Of a stretch of 64,000 nucleotides of DNA, positions 52,567-61,392 are shown piece after piece; position 1 is the stretch's first letter, and every line of letters starts with the position of its first letter. Made by a program: the position numbers and the translations under genes. The DNA comes from Desulfovibrio sp. Its GTDB lineage: Bacteria > Desulfobacterota > Desulfovibrionia > Desulfovibrionales > Desulfovibrionaceae. Where the stretch lies: contig JAISLI010000017.1 in the NCBI GenBank assembly GCA_031291035.1, positions 62,001 to 126,000 on the forward strand. Direction: 5' to 3'. The notes under the pieces were generated by a model, which saw nothing but the letters and a program-made list of their open reading frames with translations, ran no database searches and was not told where the DNA came from.

Positions 52567-55251
52567 ATGGCGCGCCTGTCGTCGCTGCTCTCCCGCCTGC
52601 CGGAAGTCACGGATATCCACATGTCCACCATGGGCCATGTGCTCTGGGTCTGCCGGCAGGAGGGCTGCTCCTCCGCGCTGTATCAGACCCTGCTGAACTA
52701 CGGCGGCATGCAGATAGGGGCGGAAGATGACCAGTCCCTCTGGTTCTTTTTCACGGACGACGTCTTTCTGGCGCTGGCCAGGTTGAGCATCTGGGGCAAC
52801 TTCAACCCCCTTCCCGCCTGCATCGAGCTTTTTCCCAGCCGCCTCCAGTTCGACAGCAGGAGGACGGCCGGCCTCGACATGGACAGCTCCCTGCGGGAGC
52901 AGGAAATTCTGGCCAATGAGCAGTTCGAGGTTTTTATCCATCCCAAAAGCCGCGAAGGGAAAAGGGGCCTGCCCGGAATCGATTTTGAGCCGGTCCCCGG
53001 CCATCCGGGCATGACCCCGGTGGACTGGGCCGCCATCAAGGCGGATGCCCGCATGCCGTATGCGTCCTCCCAGGCCTGGTTCGTCGTCATCCACCCCCTG
53101 GGCAACCCCCTGGACAAGGGCTTCCAGGCCGGCTGGGACGCCATGTTCAAACGTATCGGCCTGATCCTGGAGGCCCGCAAAATGAAGTCCATTGTCCATG
53201 AGAATTTTCTCATGGTGGCTGTGGACAATCTGCTCATGTTGCGCGTTTTCCTGCGCGACTACCTGCGGTGCGCCACCCGGAAAAACCTGGAGCCTGACGG
53301 CTACTGGCCTTGCGTCTGCGTGACGGCGGACAGAAAAAATTTGAACTTCAATGTGGATCTGCCCAAAAAAATCGGCCTGCAATGGGACCATCTGATGCCG
53401 GATTTTCCCTACATCAGTTACCGGAACGCCTATCTCCTCGGCGAGGGCTTCATTGTCAAGGATCTGAAGTACAGCGGGGAGCAGGCCAGCATGGACAGCT
53501 GGTGCAATGTGCTTCCGGACGACCAGGAAACAGGCGAGGACGGCATTCCCCTGCTGATGGCCGGCCGTTTGACGGCCGACAGCGGGACGGACGGCAAGGC
53601 CGCCCCCGGCTGCTTCTACTGCGGCATCCGCAGCCATGCGGCGCGCGAGTGCCCCACGCGCGTCTGCGCGCCGATGCGGCCGGATATCTGGAAAAAACTG
53701 GGGACAATCGACCTGGACGAGATCAACGAGGGATTCAGGCGCATGGAAGAAGCCCTCTCGAAATCCGGCTGCGCGGGCTATGAGCGACTGCTCGCGGGCG
53801 GGGGCGCGGCGGCGCTTCTGACGGAGGCGGTACTGGCCGGCAGCCCGCTGTCCCAACTGCGGCACGTGGAGCGGTACTGGCTTACCCGCATGCACGAAAC
53901 CGGGGTGAACGAGCGGCCGCAGCGCGACGACAGCCCGTGCTGGAGAATTCTCAAGTCTCTTTCCACGGCGTCTCCCGAGGAATTTCCCGAACTGGAAAAA
54001 CAACTGGCCGAGGCCGTTCTCCGCCAGCAGCGCGATTCCCGCCTGCGCATGCTGCAGGGCTTTCTGCATGTGGAAAAAAATGACCCCGTCCGCGCCGCTG
54101 CCGCCTTCCGCGAAGCGGCCAGCCTTACGCCCATCCCCGCCTTTCAGGCCTGGAGCGAGTACCTTCAGGGCCGCCTTGCGGAAGAGTGGGGACACTACAG
54201 CCGCGCCATCGAGCAGTACGACCAGGTTCTTCGCGTCATGCCGTCCTGGCAGGACGCGCGGTACCGCGGCCTGGTGTGCAGGGTCAAAATGGGGTTCGCC
54301 GATCAGGTGCTGGAACAGGTCGCCGCGCTGGTTCAGGAGGAACCTCTCTGGTTCAACCGTTTTTTGACCGACCCGGCGCTGGAGCGCGGGCAGTTGCAGA
54401 TTCTCGCCGCCCTGTACGGGCTTTGGGCGAAAGCCCGGCAGAACGCCGAGGCCGAGCGCCTCAGCATCAATGCCCTGGAAGAACGCCTCAAGCGCTGGTT
54501 CGCCGAGGAACACCCGACCCGCGCGCTCATGGAAGAAAAGCTCCGCGCCCTGGGGGCGTTGTGCGCCGTCAGGAACTACATGGCCTTCCTGCAGGTCAGG
54601 GAGGACCGCAAATCCCTGGAAACGGAGCTGGATGAAAAAATCCGTGAGGAAGTTGAGGACTTGCGCGGGCAATACAAAAATTACCTGACGGCGTTGCAGG
54701 GCATACGCGATGAAGCCTCATGGTTTCCCTTTCCCGGCGCGCTGCGCGAGTTCAGCGCCGAATTCAACGAATGCGCGGGCATCATCAACCGCGCCTATGC
54801 CTGCAACTTCAGCGAAGCCGAACCGTTCAGGGCGGTGCAGGCAGCGGCGGCGCGCATGACCAAATTGCTGCGTTCCCTGAAAAGGCGTCTCCAATCCCTG
54901 CGCATGGTGCGCGACGCCACCCTGTTCTGCCTTATCATGGCGAAAACATTTGTCGTTCTGGAAATAATCGGTCTGACCCTGTGCTTCATCGGCGTTCCCG
55001 TGGTGGTCTATTTCGGGGATTCCCTGAGCCTTGGCTGGCTCAAGGAGATACTGGAAGAGAATCAGTGGTCCATCCAGAAAGTTCTGATAGCCGTCGTCTC
55101 CATCACGTCCATCGGGTTCGCCGCCCTGCGTTCCACCCTGACCTTTGAGCGCCGGCGCAAAAAATTGCTGGAAAAGGCGCGCGAGCAGCGGGAAAAAAGC
55201 CAGCGGGAACGCCTCGACCGCATACGCCGGCAGCGCGCCGCCGCGGGCTGA
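52567..55251 (+). CDS. Unrecognised membrane protein with CCHC zinc knuckle and TPR-like region
   Basis: An 894-residue protein of unknown function. Residues 1-340 are a globular domain with no clear family. At residues 349-362 there is an exact CX2CX4HX4C zinc knuckle (Cys349, Cys352, His357, Cys362). A helical TPR-like region spans about 475-620, and a charged coiled coil about 650-700. Two hydrophobic segments (about 785-815 and 838-858) near the C-terminus predict anchoring, with a basic tail. It follows cbiB by 146 bases. The knuckle suggests RNA, DNA or protein binding; this is inference. Base composition is like the core genome. Confidence 0.8.
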   Translation: MARLSSLLSRLPEVTDIHMSTMGHVLWVCRQEGCSSALYQTLLNYGGMQIGAEDDQSLWFFFTDDVFLALARLSIWGNFNPLPACIELFPSRLQFDSRRTAGLDMDSSLREQEILANEQFEVFIHPKSREGKRGLPGIDFEPVPGHPGMTPVDWAAIKADARMPYASSQAWFVVIHPLGNPLDKGFQAGWDAMFKRIGLILEARKMKSIVHENFLMVAVDNLLMLRVFLRDYLRCATRKNLEPDGYWPCVCVTADRKNLNFNVDLPKKIGLQWDHLMPDFPYISYRNAYLLGEGFIVKDLKYSGEQASMDSWCNVLPDDQETGEDGIPLLMAGRLTADSGTDGKAAPGCFYCGIRSHAARECPTRVCAPMRPDIWKKLGTIDLDEINEGFRRMEEALSKSGCAGYERLLAGGGAAALLTEAVLAGSPLSQLRHVERYWLTRMHETGVNERPQRDDSPCWRILKSLSTASPEEFPELEKQLAEAVLRQQRDSRLRMLQGFLHVEKNDPVRAAAAFREAASLTPIPAFQAWSEYLQGRLAEEWGHYSRAIEQYDQVLRVMPSWQDARYRGLVCRVKMGFADQVLEQVAALVQEEPLWFNRFLTDPALERGQLQILAALYGLWAKARQNAEAERLSINALEERLKRWFAEEHPTRALMEEKLRALGALCAVRNYMAFLQVREDRKSLETELDEKIREEVEDLRGQYKNYLTALQGIRDEASWFPFPGALREFSAEFNECAGIINRAYACNFSEAEPFRAVQAAAARMTKLLRSLKRRLQSLRMVRDATLFCLIMAKTFVVLEIIGLTLCFIGVPVVVYFGDSLSLGWLKEILEENQWSIQKVLIAVVSITSIGFAALRSTLTFERRRKKLLEKAREQREKSQRERLDRIRRQRAAAG

Positions 55252-55268
55252 GCGGCAAAGGATACGAT

Positions 55269-55616
55269 ATGCGAGACCTCAAGGAATTCTGTTTTCATGA
55301 CATAGACTGGGAACTCACGCCGGAACAGGCCGTCACCATGTATCTGGAATGGGGCAACAATGACTGGCGCGGCGCTCATCCCCCCGTGCGCTCCAGGGAT
55401 GACGTATCGCTGTACTTTGTTGTGGACAGCTGGCAGAACCCGCCCGTCGCGCGGCTGGTGCGGCGCGGCATGGATGGCGCGGAAGATTTGGCGGCGGTTC
55501 CCCTGCCGGACGACCTGCTGGCGGACTTTCACGCCGAGCACGGCAACTGGCGCGGCGTCAGCGCGCCGACGCCGGCCGCCAGACAGTGGCTCAAGCGCGA
55601 ACTGGGGCAGGAATAA
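55269..55616 (+). CDS. Small conserved protein (resembles the Desulfovibrio DVU0772 family)
   Basis: A 115-residue soluble acidic protein. It starts 17 bases after the zinc-knuckle gene and contains TPEQAVTMYLEWGNNDWRG and DVSLYFVVDSWQNPPVARLVRR. From memory this resembles a Desulfovibrio-restricted family of unknown role, but I could not verify this. It ends 6 bases from the convergent echF stop. No catalytic motif is visible. Confidence 0.7.
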   Translation: MRDLKEFCFHDIDWELTPEQAVTMYLEWGNNDWRGAHPPVRSRDDVSLYFVVDSWQNPPVARLVRRGMDGAEDLAAVPLPDDLLADFHAEHGNWRGVSAPTPAARQWLKRELGQE

Positions 55617-55622
55617 CATGAA

Positions 55623-56018
55623 TTATCCCCCGGTTTCCGCGGCGGCGGCTTTCCGCTCCCCGGCTTCCGTTTTGGCCTTTTTGACGCGCGGGGTGCCGGT
55701 TCTCGACACCAGGAACTTGCCGACCGAGGCCGTGCGGTGCGTACATTCCTGTTTCAGACATTTTGTCGGACATTTTTCCACACAGACGGAACAGTACACG
55801 CAGAGAAAAGGATCATACTCCCAGCGTCCGGCTCTGGAATCCACCGCGATGGCGCCGGTTGGGCAGAGACGGGCGCATGACGAGCAGAAAATACATTCTT
55901 CCACCACATTGTGTATGCGCCCCCGGTACGCCGGGAACGGCTCGCGGTCCTCCAGTGGATAAAGGCGTGTGGCGGGCCTGCCGGACAAATTGCGGAGTAC
56001 GTTTTTAAGCATATACAT
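55623..56018 (-). CDS. echF: EchF, ferredoxin subunit of Ech hydrogenase
   Basis: A 131-residue two-cluster ferredoxin with CIFCSSCARLCP and CVYCSVCVEKCPTKC. It carries electrons between soluble ferredoxin and the EchC/EchE pair. I chose the ATG at 56018, preceded by GAGAGG; the next ATG 6 bases further is also possible. It overlaps echE's end closely and closes the operon. The C-terminal 30 residues are lysine- and alanine-rich. Confidence 0.92.
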   Translation of the reverse strand: MYMLKNVLRNLSGRPATRLYPLEDREPFPAYRGRIHNVVEECIFCSSCARLCPTGAIAVDSRAGRWEYDPFLCVYCSVCVEKCPTKCLKQECTHRTASVGKFLVSRTGTPRVKKAKTEAGERKAAAAETGG

Positions 56019-56023
56019 GGCGG

Positions 56024-57103
56024 CTACCTCTCGGTACAGGAAACACACGGGTCAATGCTCAACACAATCACGGGGACGTCAGGGAGCTTGCAGCCAGGCA
56101 GCATGTGGAGCAAAGGGGGAATATTGGCGAACGTGGGTGTGCGCACACGCATGCGCTCCAGCATCTTGCCGCCGTTGCCGCGGACATAATAAAACAGCTC
56201 GCCGCGGGGCTGCTCCACGCGGAAAACGGATTCCCCGTCAGGATTGCCCGGCAGTTTGACCGTCAACTCGGACTCTGGAAGACGATTCAAGGCTTCGCGG
56301 ACAAGGGCGACAGAGTGCAGGGCTTCGTAAAAGCGTACCCTGGACCGGGCATAGCAGTCCCCGTCCTGCTCCACGACAGGAACAAAATTGAGATCCTTGT
56401 AGGCGGCATAGCCGTGCATGCGCTCGTCGCACTCCCATCCGCTGCCGCGCAGCGTAGGACCGACAGCGCCCAGAAGACGGGCCTCGTCCCTGGTCAGAAC
56501 GCCTATGCCGCGCGTCCTCTCCTGCACGGTATAGTCATTCAGCATGGTTTTGGTCAATTCGCGTATGCCCTTTTCTGTCTCGTCCAGCTGGACCAGCATC
56601 CAGCGTATCTGGTCGGGAACAAGATCACGGCGCACGCCGCCCACGACATTGATTGAGAGGATGACGCGGTTGCCGGCTGTGGCCTCGCAGATATCCATAA
56701 CATGTTCCCGGACACGCCAAAATTGATGAAAAACGCTTTCAAAACCAAAGGCGTCCGCAAACAGGCCGAGCCAGAGCAGATGGGAATGGATACGGTGCAG
56801 CTCGGACCAGATCACGCGCAAAAATTGGGCCCGCGGCGGGGCCGTGACGCCCAGCATATCTTCAATGGCGTTGCAGTAACAGTTGGCGTGAATGCAGGAG
56901 CAGATACCGCAAATGCGTTCCACCACAAAGACCATCTGGTTGAAATCCTTGGTGCGGACAAGGCTTTCCAGGCCGCGGTGAACAAAACCGAGCTGGGGCA
57001 CAGCCTGCACCACGTTTTCGTCTTCCACCACGAGCCTGATGTGCAGCGGCTCCGGCAGTACCGGATGCTGCGGGCCAAACGGGATGACGGTAGTACGGCT
57101 CAT
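56024..57103 (-). CDS. echE: EchE, catalytic large subunit of Ech hydrogenase
   Basis: A 359-residue group 4 NiFe hydrogenase large subunit. Nickel ligands are in RICGIC (Cys65, Cys68) and DPCVSC (Cys353, Cys356), and the protein ends CTER with no cleavable tail. It is clearly distinct from CooH (for example RICGIC against RVCSLC). It overlaps echD by 4 bases. It evolves H2 from reduced ferredoxin or works in reverse with ion flux. Confidence 0.95.
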   Translation of the reverse strand: MSRTTVIPFGPQHPVLPEPLHIRLVVEDENVVQAVPQLGFVHRGLESLVRTKDFNQMVFVVERICGICSCIHANCYCNAIEDMLGVTAPPRAQFLRVIWSELHRIHSHLLWLGLFADAFGFESVFHQFWRVREHVMDICEATAGNRVILSINVVGGVRRDLVPDQIRWMLVQLDETEKGIRELTKTMLNDYTVQERTRGIGVLTRDEARLLGAVGPTLRGSGWECDERMHGYAAYKDLNFVPVVEQDGDCYARSRVRFYEALHSVALVREALNRLPESELTVKLPGNPDGESVFRVEQPRGELFYYVRGNGGKMLERMRVRTPTFANIPPLLHMLPGCKLPDVPVIVLSIDPCVSCTER

Positions 57104-57552
57104 TGCTGTTCTCCTCCGGGGCCTTTCGGGAGCGCTTCCCCGGAGGCGCGCCTGACCGTTGTCATGGTGAAATACGGCCCGCGGGCAACTTCTCCCTCCA
57201 GGTACATGGCGCCCTGATAGTCCAGGGGCAAGCCCTCAAAACGCACGCCGAACTGGTCCTGCGTCTCGTTTTCAATCAGCAACGCGCAAAAATAGATGGA
57301 ACTGATGCTGGGAATGGGCCGATCTTTGTCCACCTCCATGCGCAGATGCGTCATGCCGGCCTGGGGAAAGAGATCACAGGCGCGCCGCAGATCTGTCAAA
57401 GTCAGATTCTCGTCAAAATGATAATACAGACACAGGGTGTGTTCATCCAGCACGGTCTGCGACATGGTCACAAAACGGTATTTCGCCTCGGCCAGACGAC
57501 GCACTTCTCCCAACAGAGTTTCAGGCGTAACGGGCACAGCTTCAAAAAACAT
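57100..57552 (-). CDS. echD: EchD, NuoC-like subunit
   Basis: A 150-residue connecting subunit of Ech hydrogenase. Recognisable parts are CLYYHFDENLTLTDLR near residue 40 and NETQDQFGVRFEGLPLDYQG. It is short for a NuoC-like protein, as in other Ech clusters. The gap to echC is 171 bases, filled by a structured repeat, while most other operon junctions are short or overlapping. Confidence 0.88.
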   Translation of the reverse strand: MFFEAVPVTPETLLGEVRRLAEAKYRFVTMSQTVLDEHTLCLYYHFDENLTLTDLRRACDLFPQAGMTHLRMEVDKDRPIPSISSIYFCALLIENETQDQFGVRFEGLPLDYQGAMYLEGEVARGPYFTMTTVRRASGEALPKGPGGEQQ

Positions 57553-57593
57553 GGTTTCATCCTTTTTGTCGGGTTCAGCATTTTTCAGTTTTT

Positions 57594-57620
57594 AGAGCAA
57601 TTTCACTTTGAAATTGCTCT
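57594..57620. repeat. Perfect 12-bp hairpin in the echC-echD gap
   Basis: AGAGCAATTTCA and TGAAATTGCTCT pair perfectly around a CTT loop. On the coding (minus) strand it is followed by five A residues, not T residues, so it is unlikely to terminate transcription. Confidence 0.8.
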
Positions 57621-57645
57621 GGCGGCGGGGCGGATGCACCGCCGC

Positions 57646-57718
57646 CCGCCCATGAGGCGCGGGCGAAACCGCGTTTCGCCGTAAAGCGCCGAAGGGAACA
57701 TTTCAAAACAAAATGCTC
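57646..57718 (-). repeat. Structured interspersed repeat, copy A, inside the ech operon
   Basis: A 73-base element between echC and echD. Its minus-strand sequence matches 62738-62811 with about four differences. It contains a perfect hairpin (57662-57668 with 57674-57680) and a second, weaker inverted repeat at its end. This is a REP-like, non-coding repeat. Confidence 0.85.
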
Positions 57719-57723
57719 CAGGC

Positions 57724-58242
57724 TCAGCTTTCACCAAAGGCGGCCGCCGGTTTTGCCGCGTCCGCGTCACCGGGCATCAGCGCCGGTTCCGGCGCGGGCC
57801 CCATGCCCATTTTCGCCTTGAGCACGCCCAGGGCCGTAATGACCCCGTCGATGATGGCCTCGGGCTTGGGGGGACAGCCGGGCACAAAAACATCCACCGG
57901 AATTACGGTATGCGCTCCGTTCAGAACGTTATAGCTGTCCTTGAAAACGCCGCCGGAAAGATTGCACGCGCCGATGGAAACGACGGCTTTTGGACCGGGC
58001 ATCTGTTCATACAGTTGTTTGAGCACATGCCGGTTGCGGTGATTTACCGTGCCGGTGACCAAAAGCACATCGGCATGTTTCGGATTGCCGGTATTGACGA
58101 CACCGAAACGCTCCACATCGTAAAGAGGAGTCAGACAGGCCAGCACCTCGATATCGCAGCCGTTGCAGGAACCGCAGTCAAAGTGGATCATCCACGGGGA
58201 CATGAGCCGGCTTTTTTTGATCATGCTTTCGACAAATCTCAT
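57724..58242 (-). CDS. echC: EchC, small subunit of Ech hydrogenase
   Basis: A 172-residue NuoB-like subunit with cluster ligands in CGSCNGCDIEVL, IGACNLSGG and PGCPPKPEAI. The final 25 residues are an Ala/Pro-rich extension. It starts 12 bases after echB and is followed by the repeat-containing gap before echD. Confidence 0.95.
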   Translation of the reverse strand: MRFVESMIKKSRLMSPWMIHFDCGSCNGCDIEVLACLTPLYDVERFGVVNTGNPKHADVLLVTGTVNHRNRHVLKQLYEQMPGPKAVVSIGACNLSGGVFKDSYNVLNGAHTVIPVDVFVPGCPPKPEAIIDGVITALGVLKAKMGMGPAPEPALMPGDADAAKPAAAFGES

Positions 58243-58254
58243 GGCACGGCCTCC

Positions 58255-59109
58255 TTATGCCACATACAGCCACAAAAGATTTACCAGCGCGAATCCCATG
58301 CCGGCCAGCAGGGACTGCTTCTGCACCATCCATTGCCATGTCAGACGGGCGGTGATGTTGTCGATGAGGATTTCCGTAAACAGCGAGGCCGCCACCAGAA
58401 TGCACATGCCGATGCCGCTGGTGTGCCAGAACAGGGCGCAGAGGCCGAGAATCAATACCAGATCAAGCCAGTGGCCGATTTCAATCAGAGCGAGATACGG
58501 TCCCGAATATTCCGTCTGCACCCCGCGGACCAGCTCCTGGTGCCCGTGGTGCCCCGCGGATATGTCAAAGGGCGATTTGCGCAGCTTGATGGTGAGGGCG
58601 TAACCCAGGGCCAGAAAAAGCAGGGGCATTTTAAGCAAAAGCGGCGAATCCAGCCTGAAGACGTCAGAAATCATGAAAGAGCCTGTACACATGGCAAAAC
58701 CGACAAAAACGAGAATCAAAATAGGCTCATAGGCAAGCATTAACAGCAATTCGCGCTGCGCGCCCACCTGACTGTAGGGCGAAGGCACACAGATGGCCCC
58801 CACCACCTGGAATACAGCGCCTATGGTGAGTACAAAAAAGAGAAGCAGCAGATCACCGCCCATAAAAAAGATAAACAGGGAGAATGCCGAGGCGATCAGG
58901 TAAACATAGGCGCTGAAGACCAGCCAGGCATTGGTGACCTTGGGTTCCTTGCCGAAAAGTTTGAGTACGTCGTAGAAAGGCTGAAGAAGCGGCGGGCCCG
59001 CGCGGGATTGCAGGCGCGCCGTGAGGCGGCGGTCCACGCCGCTCAACAGGCCGCCCGCGAACGGGGCCAGTATCAATCCGCCAAGCGCGCCGAGTATGGA
59101 GAGCATCAC
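58255..59109 (-). CDS. echB: EchB, NuoH-like membrane subunit
   Basis: A 284-residue membrane protein with about eight hydrophobic segments. Conserved parts are RLQSRAGPPLLQPFYDVLKLFGKE, GAQRELLLMLAYEPIL and the DISAGHHGHQELVRG loop. It overlaps echA by 4 bases. Confidence 0.94.
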   Translation of the reverse strand: MMLSILGALGGLILAPFAGGLLSGVDRRLTARLQSRAGPPLLQPFYDVLKLFGKEPKVTNAWLVFSAYVYLIASAFSLFIFFMGGDLLLLFFVLTIGAVFQVVGAICVPSPYSQVGAQRELLLMLAYEPILILVFVGFAMCTGSFMISDVFRLDSPLLLKMPLLFLALGYALTIKLRKSPFDISAGHHGHQELVRGVQTEYSGPYLALIEIGHWLDLVLILGLCALFWHTSGIGMCILVAASLFTEILIDNITARLTWQWMVQKQSLLAGMGFALVNLLWLYVA

Positions 59110-61064
59110 AGCAGACCTCCCACCAGGACAATCAGAAAAGCCGTGGAAATAACGTCAATACCGCGGGTTATCTTCTCCTCGCCGAAATACTGCGTCGGAT
59201 AGCAGTTGGAAAGATGAGCCGGCTCAAAGACGTTCATGGGGCCGTTAAACCCCACCTTGCCGTCCCGTTTGACGGCAAGCCCGGAAAAATAAGGCAGACT
59301 GTGCGCCTTTTCCGGTACCCGGCGGCTCGCCCTCCAGGCAAACCATACTCCCAGCGCCAGCAGCGCAAACAGCAGATAAATCCACGAATATCCCTCCGCG
59401 CCGGTGAAGTTCGCGCCGGGGATGAAGCCCTCGGCCCTGAGATTGAAACGGGCGTATACCCCCGATACGGAAGGCCCGACAAAATCCTTCAGCACCAGGG
59501 GAGAAATGAAGGAGAACAGCAGCGCCACGCCGCAAAGCGTGCGCAAGGCGAAAATCACCGTGGGGCGGTGAATGCCCCTTACCGGGTACTCGCGCAGATT
59601 GGCGGACGAAATCAGAATGCCCGCCCATCGCGCCCAGAAAAGCACGGTGAAAGCCGAACCCAGGGCGATGAAAAAAAGGATCGGCGTCATGGCCTGGGTG
59701 GCCCGGGCAATGGCCTCAATGGCCATCCACTTCCCTATGAGCATGCCGAAGGGCGGCAGCATCATGGTAAAAATGCCGATGGCCGTGATGGTCGCCGTAC
59801 GGGGCATGGCGCTGTACAGACCGCGCATGTCCTCAATATCCCTGGAACCTATCCTTTGCTCGATGCTGCCGACGCACATGAACAGAAGTCCCTTGGACAC
59901 CGAGTGATAGACAATAATCATGGTGGCCGCGACCATGGAAGCCGCCGTGTTGATGCCCACGCAGGCAATGATCAGGCCGAGGTTGGCAATGGTGGAGTAT
60001 GCCAGAATTTTCTTCGCGTCGCTCTGGCTCACCGCCAGCATGCAGGTGCCCACAAACGTAAACGCTCCGAACAGGGCCACTATGGTGGACATTGTTGTCC
60101 CGGCGAAGGCCGGAGCCATGCGCAGCAGCAAATAGGTGCCGGCCTTGACCATGGTTGCCGAGTGCAGAAGGGCGGAAACCGGCGTCGGCGCGACCATGGC
60201 CCCGCACAGCCAGCTTTCGAAGGGAACCTGCGCCGATTTGGTGAAGGCCGCAAGGCAAAGAAAGGCAAACGGCATAAGCATTGCCGTGCTCTTGATGTCA
60301 AGGGCCGCCATTTTTTGCAGGACAATCTCTGTGGAAAGGGTTCCCAGACTCTTCTGGATGAACAGCATGGCGGAGACAAAGGCAAGCCCGCCGAGCACGT
60401 TCATCCACAGGGCGCGAAAGGCGTTGGCGTTGGCTGTTTCCGTGCGGTCGTGACTGATCAGGAAGAAAGAGCAAAGAGTCGTCACTTCCCAGAAAAAAAA
60501 CATCCAGGCGAGATTGTTGCAAAGCACAAGGCCGTTCATGGCGCCCAGAAAGCAGAAGATAATGGCAAAAAAGCGCGGCTGGCGGGAGGCGCGCAGGCGC
60601 AGGTGCTCCTCGTGGATATCCATGTAGCCCAGACTGTAGATGGTGATCAGGCCGCCCACAATGCTGATGATAATAACCATGATCAGGGAAAGCCCGTCAG
60701 GGGCGAAGCCGGTGACCGGAGCGGCCTGATTCGTGAGCACGCCCTTGAGATAGACAAGACCCGCCAGTTGCAGAACCGTCATGCCCATGACCAGACGGCT
60801 GCGCAGATTCCAGCCCAGAAACAGTATGTAGACCAGCAGGATGAAATCAAGAAACGTAAACGCGGCGTCCAGCGGCAGACCCAGAAAATTCCGCGCTTCC
60901 AGATGAAAAGGGCCGTTGGCTCCAAGCCCTATGGCCGCCATGGCCATGACGACCACAGTTGCCGGGGCCAATATCTTCCGTGTCGCGTCGCCGGGAACGC
61001 GGTAAAGCGTCAAACCGGCAATAAACGGAAGAACAATACAGCAAAAAACAAGAAAATTCAACAT
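59106..61064 (-). CDS. echA: EchA, antiporter-like ion-translocating subunit
   Basis: A 652-residue NuoL/Mrp-type membrane protein with about sixteen hydrophobic segments. The conserved charged helices are visible: FFWEVTTLCSFFLI, TKSAQVPFESWLCGAMVAPTPVSALLHSATMVKAG and AYSTIANLGL. The ATG at 61064 was chosen because the membrane part starts there; the frame reaches 61193. It is the first gene of the Ech operon and should move protons or sodium ions. Confidence 0.94.
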   Translation of the reverse strand: MLNFLVFCCIVLPFIAGLTLYRVPGDATRKILAPATVVVMAMAAIGLGANGPFHLEARNFLGLPLDAAFTFLDFILLVYILFLGWNLRSRLVMGMTVLQLAGLVYLKGVLTNQAAPVTGFAPDGLSLIMVIIISIVGGLITIYSLGYMDIHEEHLRLRASRQPRFFAIIFCFLGAMNGLVLCNNLAWMFFFWEVTTLCSFFLISHDRTETANANAFRALWMNVLGGLAFVSAMLFIQKSLGTLSTEIVLQKMAALDIKSTAMLMPFAFLCLAAFTKSAQVPFESWLCGAMVAPTPVSALLHSATMVKAGTYLLLRMAPAFAGTTMSTIVALFGAFTFVGTCMLAVSQSDAKKILAYSTIANLGLIIACVGINTAASMVAATMIIVYHSVSKGLLFMCVGSIEQRIGSRDIEDMRGLYSAMPRTATITAIGIFTMMLPPFGMLIGKWMAIEAIARATQAMTPILFFIALGSAFTVLFWARWAGILISSANLREYPVRGIHRPTVIFALRTLCGVALLFSFISPLVLKDFVGPSVSGVYARFNLRAEGFIPGANFTGAEGYSWIYLLFALLALGVWFAWRASRRVPEKAHSLPYFSGLAVKRDGKVGFNGPMNVFEPAHLSNCYPTQYFGEEKITRGIDVISTAFLIVLVGGLL

Positions 61065-61086
61065 GACCACCCCGCAGAGACGTGAG

Positions 61087-61104
61087 TTGTGAAAAATTTC
61101 ACCT
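61087..61104. promoter_or_regulatory. Candidate Rex-like operator upstream of echA
   Basis: TTGTGAA-AAAT-TTCACCT matches the Rex consensus in 12 of 14 positions; it also fits the CRP/HcpR form TGTGA-N6-TCAC. It lies 23 bases before echA and downstream of the best promoter, consistent with repression. Confidence 0.45.
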
Positions 61105-61172
61105 GTAACACAATCCCGTGCAACAGAAAAAGTAAATACTCCCACTCCGTATGAAAGAGAATAGTTGTTCCC

Positions 61173-61201
61173 AGAATATTCCCGTAACAGCATCCTGTCA
61201 A
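61173..61201 (-). promoter_or_regulatory. Probable promoter of the ech operon
   Basis: On the minus strand TTGACA (61201-61196) and TATTCT (61178-61173) have a 17-base spacer. The start would be near 61166, with a leader of about 100 bases. Confidence 0.5.
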
Positions 61202-61356
61202 CAGGGTATCAAAAAATTTTCCGTAATCCTCCGGCTTCCGATGCGCAAAAAACTTCTCCCCGCTTACTTTCCCGCGGGCTGGACGTGACGGCGCTATGCG
61301 TGCAGGCTGGGCGTTTGCACAAATTCCGTGCGACACAAGACGGCGGCGCATCATTC

Positions 61357-61385
61357 TTGACGACTGTCTGATAAATTTCTACAAC
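61357..61385 (+). promoter_or_regulatory. Probable promoter of fsr, implying a leaderless mRNA
   Basis: TTGACG (61357-61362) and TACAAC (61380-61385) with a 17-base spacer. The expected start falls on or next to the fsr ATG at 61393, and no Shine-Dalgarno is seen before it. Confidence 0.45.
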
Positions 61386-61392
61386 AGCCGTC

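Larger units (their letters stand above)
61065..61392. other. Divergent echA / fsr intergenic region
   Basis: This 328-base stretch holds a Rex-like site near echA, a minus-strand promoter, and a plus-strand promoter next to fsr. No gene was seen in it. Confidence 0.6.
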
